DNA of 64,000 nt, from contig OY725505.1 of the NCBI GenBank assembly GCA_963281255.1, forward strand, positions 3,410,001-3,474,000, in the 5' to 3' direction. Origin of the DNA: Aphrocallistes beatrix (taxonomy: Eukaryota; Porifera; Hexactinellida; Sceptrulophora; Aphrocallistidae). Position numbers and translations under genes: made by a program. This document shows positions 57,799 through 64,000 of this stretch, one piece after another; the stretch's first letter is position 1, and each line of letters opens with the position of its first letter. The notes beneath the pieces are model-generated. The model saw nothing but the letters and a program-made list of their open reading frames with translations. It was not told the origin of the DNA and ran no database searches.

Positions 57799-58423
57799 AT
57801 GAACTTCCTGAGGCTGGCAGCCGTGCGCTGCTACCCTCGCCTTACTGTCGCCCGGCGGTTCGCTTCGGATCAGAAGCAAGTCTTCCCGCTCCTGTCACAT
57901 GACTTTGTCCCCAAACCGAAAGGTAAGTTCGAAGGGCGCAGCGACCGGCTCGGCGTGCCGGACGACTACCCGGACCCTCCCTTCATCTCCTACCAACTCC
58001 GGCCGGCGCACGGGTGGATGGACGACATGGGGCGGCGGAACCTGAACACGCCGATGCACCAGGAGGACGACCTGCTGTCCATGTGGCTGTGGGACCCCCC
58101 GCCTCCTCGCTACACGCCCTTCCAGCAAGCGATGCAGCTGCTGGGAATGCTAGGTAGGCCAGTCTCGGATAAATATGTAATGCATTCTTTCGTGTCTGTG
58201 TGTGCGGTTAGTTTAACACAGCAATCTACGGATTAGAATCTGCATTGTAGGGACGCTGGTGCTGTTCACCTATGTCTGCTACCTCTACGACGAGTCCTGC
58301 GAAGATGTCGCCGTGCCCAAGCAGTACCTCAGAAACAACCTCTACATCGAGCGGGGATTCGACCCAGCCCTGGAGCCAGAGGTCTTCACGGACACTGACG
58401 TCACGAATGGCTTCCCTCACTGA
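57799..58423 (+). CDS. NDUFB8: NDUFB8 (ASHI), complex I accessory subunit
   Basis: Single-pass accessory subunit of the membrane arm of mitochondrial complex I. Exons 57799-58153 and 58251-58423 join to 175 residues. The N-terminus is basic and poor in acids (MNFLRLAAVRCYPRLTVARR), a likely mitochondrial targeting sequence. Family runs: DDYPDPPFISYQLRPAHGWMDD, LNTPMHQEDDLLSMW, one membrane helix (LGTLVLFTYVCYLY), and YLRNNLYIERGFDPALEPE, which matches the diagnostic NNLYLERGGDP segment of NDUFB8. It is convergent with the ARF-like gene, 149 bp apart. Confidence 0.92.
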
Positions 58424-58572
58424 CATGCGTAATAGAACATGAACGAATTTGATTAATTATAAAACTTTACATATTTACAGCATGTCTGAGCCTTGGATAA
58501 TAGAGCATAGTTACTATTTACTATTTACAATTAAAATCTAAAATATGTACATCTTTGCTGCCTGGCGCGTGC

Positions 58573-59428
58573 CTATCGCTTCTTCGTCTTTTTGTAGTTC
58601 TTTACGAACTTGGAGAGCATCATGAAGGCGTCCAGCAGTCCCTCTCCCGTCATGGCGGAGGTGCCCTGGATGTGCCACTCCCTGTCCGTCAGGCGGTGCA
58701 TGCCCAGGCTGTCCCCCACCTCGTGCGGCGGGACGCGCTCCTTGCAGTCCTGCTTGTTGGCCATTATGACCACCGGGACGCCCCTCAGCTCCGGGTCTTC
58801 CAGCAGGAAGGTCAGCTCCCTCTTCGCCTCCTCGAATCGGAGTCTAGAAATAGAGTTTAGTCAAAAGTGGAATAGTTCAGTTGGCACTGACCTAAAAGAA
58901 CCATCCGACCTCGCTCACTCAATAAGTGATGAGTTGGAAGGAGAAGAGATGAATAATTAAAATTGAATAACTAACAATGGTAATCAGAAGGGAATGGTCA
59001 TTGCTGAAACAAGGGGAACTCCATCCCAAAGATTCGGGGATGGTCCGCTGACAAGGAACATTTATATTTACCTGTCACAGCTGTCCACCACGAACATAAT
59101 CCCATCAGCTCCGGACGTGTAATGCTTCCAGAGAGGGCGGACCTTCTCTTGTCCAGTCACATCCCAAACCAAAAATGACACATTTTTTACTAGAGTCACT
59201 GTCTCCACATTGAACCCTATCGTCGGCACCGTGTCAACCTAAAACAGAAACCAATGAGACACTGATTCGGGGTAATGACTCTACGATCGGACGAACCTTT
59301 TCATTCAGCTTGATACGATAGAGTATTGTCGTCTTTCCGGAGTTGTCCAGCCCGACCATCACAATCCGAGACTGTGAGTTCGAGATCCCCGCAAGAGTGG
59401 ACCTTATCTTCTTGAAAACGTTCCCCAT
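58573..59428 (-). CDS. Divergent ARF-like small GTPase (ARL11/14-like)
   Basis: Small GTPase of the ARF family. Exons 59297-59428, 59072-59238 and 58573-58843 join to 189 residues. Seen: myristoylation-type MGNVF start and amphipathic N-terminal helix, P-loop GLDNSGKT, switch 1 TIGFNVET, switch 2 [17 protein letters not shown] and TSA-type G5 box (GTSAMTGEG). Switch 2 has DVTGQ where ARFs have DVGGQ. The C-terminus [26 protein letters not shown]-type ending is Lys-rich and resembles ARL11/ARL14. The ARF/ARL subfamily is uncertain. Intron 2 is comparatively long (228 bp) and AT-rich. Confidence 0.85.
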
Positions 59429-60777
59429 CTGAAAACTAAATGCTGGTTTGAATAACTTTAAGAATCAATTCAGTGTCGGCATTTATACAAGTCGAAAGCA
59501 ATCCTACATCTGTGAGTATAACGATGACCTTGGATAACTTTCACATTTAAGAACGCAAATATACGAGCACCAGAAAATAACTATAATATCATCATCAACT
59601 TTGAGGTAAAAGATGGCAGATGGGGTCAAATAAAATACGTGCGTACGTGCGAATTTCAAAATTTAATATCAAAAATGATAGTGGTTTGAGTCATAGACCA
59701 ATTTTCACTGCAAATATTAATGGTAATCCAAATATTGATGATATTCATTATTTGTATAAATATTTACTAGAGCGGTAATTGGCGTTAATATTTGAGGATT
59801 ATTTTTGTAACAAAGACAAGCTACCGTCCTTGAGAGAAGTAAAATTTGGTATATGGCCTAAACCCCTCTCAATATGCAAATTCAAATTATTTAGTAAAAT
59901 GGACTCATTATTTGTATGAATATTTACCATTTGATTGGTATTAAGGTCAACGATTGAGGATAATTTTTGTTCCTAGGACATAGCAGCATCCTTCTGATAA
60001 CTAATATTTGGAGAATGTCCTGGAACCCTCCCATTATTTGAAGTCAAAGATCAAAATCGAGATATTTTACCTTCATTGATTCAGTAAAATGGACTCATTA
60101 CTTGTGTGAATATTTAGAGGGTTAACATGCAGTATACCAACGAATTCCTATGGACCAGTATAAAGCGGAAACAAGCAGTATAGAGCAACGAATCGAAATG
60201 TAATACTATCGAGGGTTATTAACATGCAATATCCCAACGAATTGATATGGATCACTATAAAGCGGAAACAAGCAGTATATAGCAGGGAAACGAGATGCAA
60301 CATTATCGAGGGTGAACATGCAGCACATTTAGATTGAATCCGAGAGCACACATTGAAATCGTTTCCTCAAGAAAAAACTTAATATCCTCATCAACTTTAC
60401 GTCATATAGGATGACAGATGGAGTGCTTATGTTGCCAGGTACGTGAAATATAATATGTGCGTTACGTGTACTATGAATATGAAGAAGTAGTTATGACGAA
60501 TTGATATTGATTTCAGCAATTTAAGAATTAAGAGATGAAACGGAGGCTGAGGAGGTAGGGCTTCTTATGTTGCTATATTAGATTAGTTAAAATATGCATA
60601 TCATTATAATTAAATGTTTACTGATCCCGGAAAAACGATTGTAATTTTTTAATTATTTACCCAGTAGTTCAATATGAAATGAGACCAAATTTGTAGCTAA
60701 TTTAATATTCAAATTGTGTTCAAATACAGAGTATATAATATGCATACACGACAAGAATAATAGAATGACATTAAACA
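59429..60777. repeat. AT-rich gene-free region with decayed tandem repeats
   Basis: No gene was recognised. From about 59748 to 60116, units of about 160-188 bp recur; each contains a phrase like CATTATTTGTATGAATATTTA (starts near 59748, 59908 and 60096). At 60117-60325, two units of 94-97 bp plus a partial third recur (GAGGGTTAACATGCAGTATA, then AAAGCGGAAACAAGCAGTAT). The phrase around 59585 (ATCATCATCAACTTT) reappears near 60390. The block looks like a degenerating satellite or nested repeat. Confidence 0.7.
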
Positions 60778-60897
60778 GCTCCTTCATCAATGTGGTTCCT
60801 TCATTGGCGTAGTAACGCGGTCCGTGTAGCTCCTCCATCAGTGTAGTGACGCGATCCGTGTAGCTCCTCCGTCAGTGTAGTGACGCGGTCCGTGTAA
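60778..60897. repeat. Short tandem repeat, about 37 bp x 3
   Basis: Three imperfect units of the type GCTCCTCCATCAGTGTAGTG followed by ACGCGATCCGTGTA. GC content rises sharply relative to the flanks. No coding role was seen. Confidence 0.75.
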
Positions 60898-61859
60898 GTC
60901 CGCCTCGGCTCCACCCTTTCCTCTCCGGTCGCCGAACTGTGGCCCCCCTGCTGTGTTTGCCCCTTCTATGTTTCCCTCCCGCCCATTCCTATAGTTAATT
61001 ACTCAGGTTGACCCCTCAGGGTTCCAGCAGCCGTTTTGTGGCTAACTGTGAATGCACTTGGGACGCATTCATGTACCTTTCCCCAACCTGAGCTAGAATT
61101 GGAGGGTGTCAAGGCCGGAGCCCCTCCGAATTGAGAGACCCCTCATTATGTAACCTAACTGTATACTTACTATGCCTATACTTATACCTTGACACCATTT
61201 AAGGACCTCCCAATACCCTTAGGATGCAACAATGAGTACGATTGAATTTTGGATGTAAAATTATGACTAAATCGGACATTAATTTAAACTTAACTTAACT
61301 GAACTTTAAACGATACGAAGGTATTCGAACTTACACCTACACTGAACTTAATTTTGAACGATATTCGAATTCGACCTTATAACCTAACTTTCCACGTCAA
61401 CGAGAACGAAGAGTTACTCTCTTATTCGACCTTAAGCTGAACCTTAACCTATCTTAACGAATGTATTGAGGAGACCACATGGACAACTTCGAAGCTCATA
61501 ATTAACAACCCTCCCCCCTCCCCCCAAATAAATATTCTAAACCTAATAGAATCAACACTTTTTAGCTATACCCCTCTAAAGGGTATGCACGACAACGATA
61601 AACTGAACCTAGACGGGAGGTATAATTTGGAATACCTCATAAAGCGCACTGAAAGTTTATTAACCTAGTCTACTGACCTAACTGCAAAATAATGTACCCT
61701 ACTACCCAGAAAATGATGAAGTTAGCGATGAGTGAGGAATGAGGCTAGAGACATCTCACACCTAGAAAGAAGGAGGGAGTTGATTAGTTCGAAAATGGGA
61801 AAGAAGTGAGTGTGATGGTGTTAAGATTTGACACATACCTTAGCCCGACAATCTGGCAG
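60898..61859. other. No supported feature
   Basis: About 960 bp with frequent TAACCTAACT and AACTTAACT-type words and a C-run (CCCTCCCCCCTCCCCCC near 61509). No protein family, tRNA or clear repeat was recognised. Confidence 0.4.
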
Positions 61860-62170
61860 TTTGGAAGTCCCTCAGTCTGAAGATCTGGTAGTCCCTCGTC
61901 TGAAGATCTGGTAGTCCCTCAGTCTGAAGATCTGGTAGTCCCTCAATCTGAAGATCTGGTGGTCCCTCAGTCTGAAGATCTGATAGTCCCTCAGTCTGAA
62001 GATCTGGTAGTCCCTCAGTCTGAAGATCTGATAGTCCCTCAGTCTGAAGATCTGGTAGTCCCTCAGTCTGAAGATCTGATAGTCCCTTAGTCAGAAGATC
62101 TGGTAGTCCCTCAGTCTGAAGATCTGATAGTCCCTCAGTCAGAAGATCTGGAAGTCCCTCAGCCTGAATC
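61860..62170. repeat. 24-bp minisatellite
   Basis: About 12-13 head-to-tail units of 24 bp, each containing GTCCCTCAGTCTGAAGATCT. Variants are few (GGTAGT or GATAGT; TCTGAA or TCAGAA), and one unit lacks a base near 61900, so the array is young or homogenised. Confidence 0.92.
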
Positions 62171-62779
62171 TGGCGGTAAGAATTCTAAAAGAGAATAGAT
62201 CAGGTCGGTCTATATGTAAAGTCTATTTGTCAAGTGTAAGAGTAGGATAATACTGACCTGCTGGAGAGTTGGCTGTGTAGCGATGCCCCCGGGGGTGATG
62301 AGGTGAAGCGTGAAGAAGGTAGCGAATATTGCCGGCAATATAGTTTCTGCAGCTTCTTCACCCGTATATATACTCTCTCCGGTCCCACACAGCAGTAGGC
62401 ATCTGTCAGTAGGCACCTGCCAATCATTATCTGGAATAGACACCTGTAAGACTAAACACCTGTCGACTAGACAAGAGTGTGGACACCTTTGAAGCAGGTG
62501 TTGCCTCTGACAAGTGTTTAGTACTGAGTTAGTTCTAATTATAACTGCAATAGACAGGAGGTTGCGACAGGTGTCTTCTCCTGCATGGGACGGTGTCGAG
62601 TATATATACAAGTGATGAACACAGTTTCGAACAACTTCAACAGATCCTTTTCGCTCTCCATCACTCTTCCAAACTTCTCATCTGATGGACTTCTCTCTCC
62701 AACTCATCACAGCTAGCTACGTGACAGCAACTGGATACCTACGCCACATCTACAGCACAACCACATCATATCTCCGGGA

Positions 62780-63300
62780 AAGCTCGTTACAGCTATGTTA
62801 CAGCTACAGCATATCTTCGGGAAAGCTCATTACAGCTACAGCATATCTTCGGGAAACTACGTTACAGCTACAGCATATCTTCGGGAAAGCTACGTTACAG
62901 CGACAGCATATCTTCGGGAAAGCTACGTTACAGCGACAGCATATCCTCGGGAAAGCTACGTTACAGTGACAGCATATCTTCAGGAAAGCTACGTTACAGC
63001 GACAGCATATCTTCGGGAAAGCTACGTTACAGCGACAGCATATCCTCGGGAAAGCTACGTTACAGCGACAGCATATCTTCTGGAAAGCTACGTTACAGCG
63101 ACAGGATATCTTCAGGAAAGCTACGTTACAGCGACAGCATATCTCCGCGAAAGCTACGTTACAGCTACAGCATATCTTCGGGAAAGCTGCGTTACAGCTA
63201 CACCATATCTTCGGGAAAGCTACGTTACAGCTATAAGATATCTTCGGGAAGGTAACGCTACAGTTCCAGGATATCCTCGGAAAAGCTACGCCGCAGTTAC
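62780..63300 (+). repeat. 33-bp minisatellite, open in frame on both strands
   Basis: About 15 units of 33 bp, each with AGCTACGTTACAGCGACAGC followed by ATATCTTCGGGAA. Because 33 is divisible by three, long open frames run through it on both strands (11-residue periods such as ESYVTATAYLR on plus). Differences between units mostly change amino acids, and an early unit changes frame. It is treated as non-coding repeat unless a transcript shows otherwise. Confidence 0.85.
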
Positions 63301-64000
63301 AGCAGAACCGTCTACAAGAGTGAACATTAATGTTTGATGTCATAATAAGTTACGATGTATACTATTGTAACTTATTCTTATAGAAATAACAATTAAATTA
63401 GTCATATGGGGTAGAAACAAATCAGAAATGAAAGGGTGAATAAGTAGTATATATTTAGTGATTGTTAAACCTTCCCATTCCAAAGCTATGGTGTAAATAT
63501 ATCTTGTGAAAGTAGGCAACTCTGAGTCTTGATTCAAACGAATAAAACAAGAAAATTAATATATACATTTCGATACATATTTGAGGACATCTAACCTGGC
63601 AACATAAGCAATACCAAATAGCATTTGCAATCGTCTTAAATGTATAACAGCGTGCATTAAAGTAAATTATCGTGAAAATAAATCAACAAACCCCCTGAAT
63701 GAATTCAAAAACAACACGTTACTTAGTTTCAGAGTAGAAGGGGAGAGTAAATCTTTTTCCACTTCATTAATCAATAATTGAGAAAAATAAAGAAAACAAC
63801 GAAGAATTAATTGGAATAAGAGCAAAGTAAACCTAGCAACATAAGTGAAATAGTTGTATGTTAAAGAATTTTGATTTAAATAATCTGCGCCCGAATGGTC
63901 TTAACAAGATGGTGAGTTATGTTGTTAATGACTGACCTGACTGACCTGACAGTGGTCGAGTAGTATGTATTGTGCGGTATGTTGCGGGCTTGCGGAACAG
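63301..64000. other. AT-rich window end, no supported gene
   Basis: No recognisable coding sequence. One CCTAGCAAC word (63832-63840 region) and a tandem CTGACCTGA phrase near 63930-63950 were seen. Nothing else is supported. Confidence 0.45.

Noticed and set aside
60898-61859. Possible tRNA or small RNA gene in the repeat-rich right end
   Set aside because: No A-box/B-box pair at proper spacing or cloverleaf was found by eye.
62210-62611. 133-codon minus-strand open frame next to the minisatellites
   Set aside because: No domain, signal peptide or splice pattern was recognised; composition resembles the surrounding non-coding DNA.

Overview
This is nuclear DNA from an animal. The genes carry short GT-AG introns (mostly 50-400 bp), and several are animal-specific: two DSL-EGF Notch ligands, a SorCS-type VPS10 receptor, a secreted Kazal/thyroglobulin/EC protein, CAMSAP, a tau-tubulin kinase and a WD40-bearing ATG16L1. 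Compact genes, tight intergenic gaps and GC-rich exons in AT-richer introns suggest a small-genome invertebrate, possibly an early-branching lineage such as a sponge. The species cannot be fixed from the sequence, and lineage is inference. No CRISPR array, operon, rRNA or convincing tRNA was seen.

Layout: 1-2.5 kb holds the 3' part of CHMP3 (+) convergent with a four-EF-hand calmodulin-like gene (-). 2.8-9.1 kb is a 15-exon SorCS-like receptor (+). 9.3-16.9 kb holds two tandem 9-exon Notch-ligand genes (-). 17.6-18.6 kb is SNX3. 18.6-24.2 kb is a long-intron gene for a SMOC/testican-like matrix protein. 24.4-29.2 kb holds intronless ALG8 and intronless CAMSAP. 29.7-45.8 kb is a dense run of plus-strand genes: an unrecognised acidic protein, TFG, SUPT3H, CHID1, RPL30, CUL5, TIMM13, VTA1, an unrecognised coiled-coil protein and ATG16L1. 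45.9-57.7 kb is a minus-strand run: MCM3AP/GANP, SEC31, TTBK and SLC35A3-like. NDUFB8 (+) starts 91 bp from SLC35A3, and an ARF-like GTPase (-) follows. From 59.4 kb to the end the DNA is AT-rich, apparently gene-poor, and holds several tandem repeats.

Joining exons at the proposed GT-AG sites gives full-length frames of expected size for almost every gene (for example CUL5 776 codons, SEC31 1179, ATG16L1 590), so the models are mutually consistent. Many products act in membrane traffic: CHMP3 and VTA1 in the ESCRT-III/VPS4 pathway, SNX3 and SorCS in endosomal sorting, TFG and SEC31 at ER exit sites, ATG16L1 in autophagy, ALG8 in the ER and SLC35A3 in the Golgi. Whether this grouping means anything is unknown.

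The most unusual signal is in the non-coding DNA. Consensus binding words of animal transcription factors occur far above chance: CRE, CArG, MEF2-type, T-box and RFX-type words. Two introns carry regular arrays of perfect CArG boxes (TFG, CUL5), one intron is almost wholly forkhead-type words (SUPT3H), and a MEF2-type decamer repeatedly forms the 3' splice site. Two small transposon families with 8-bp target duplications are also visible.
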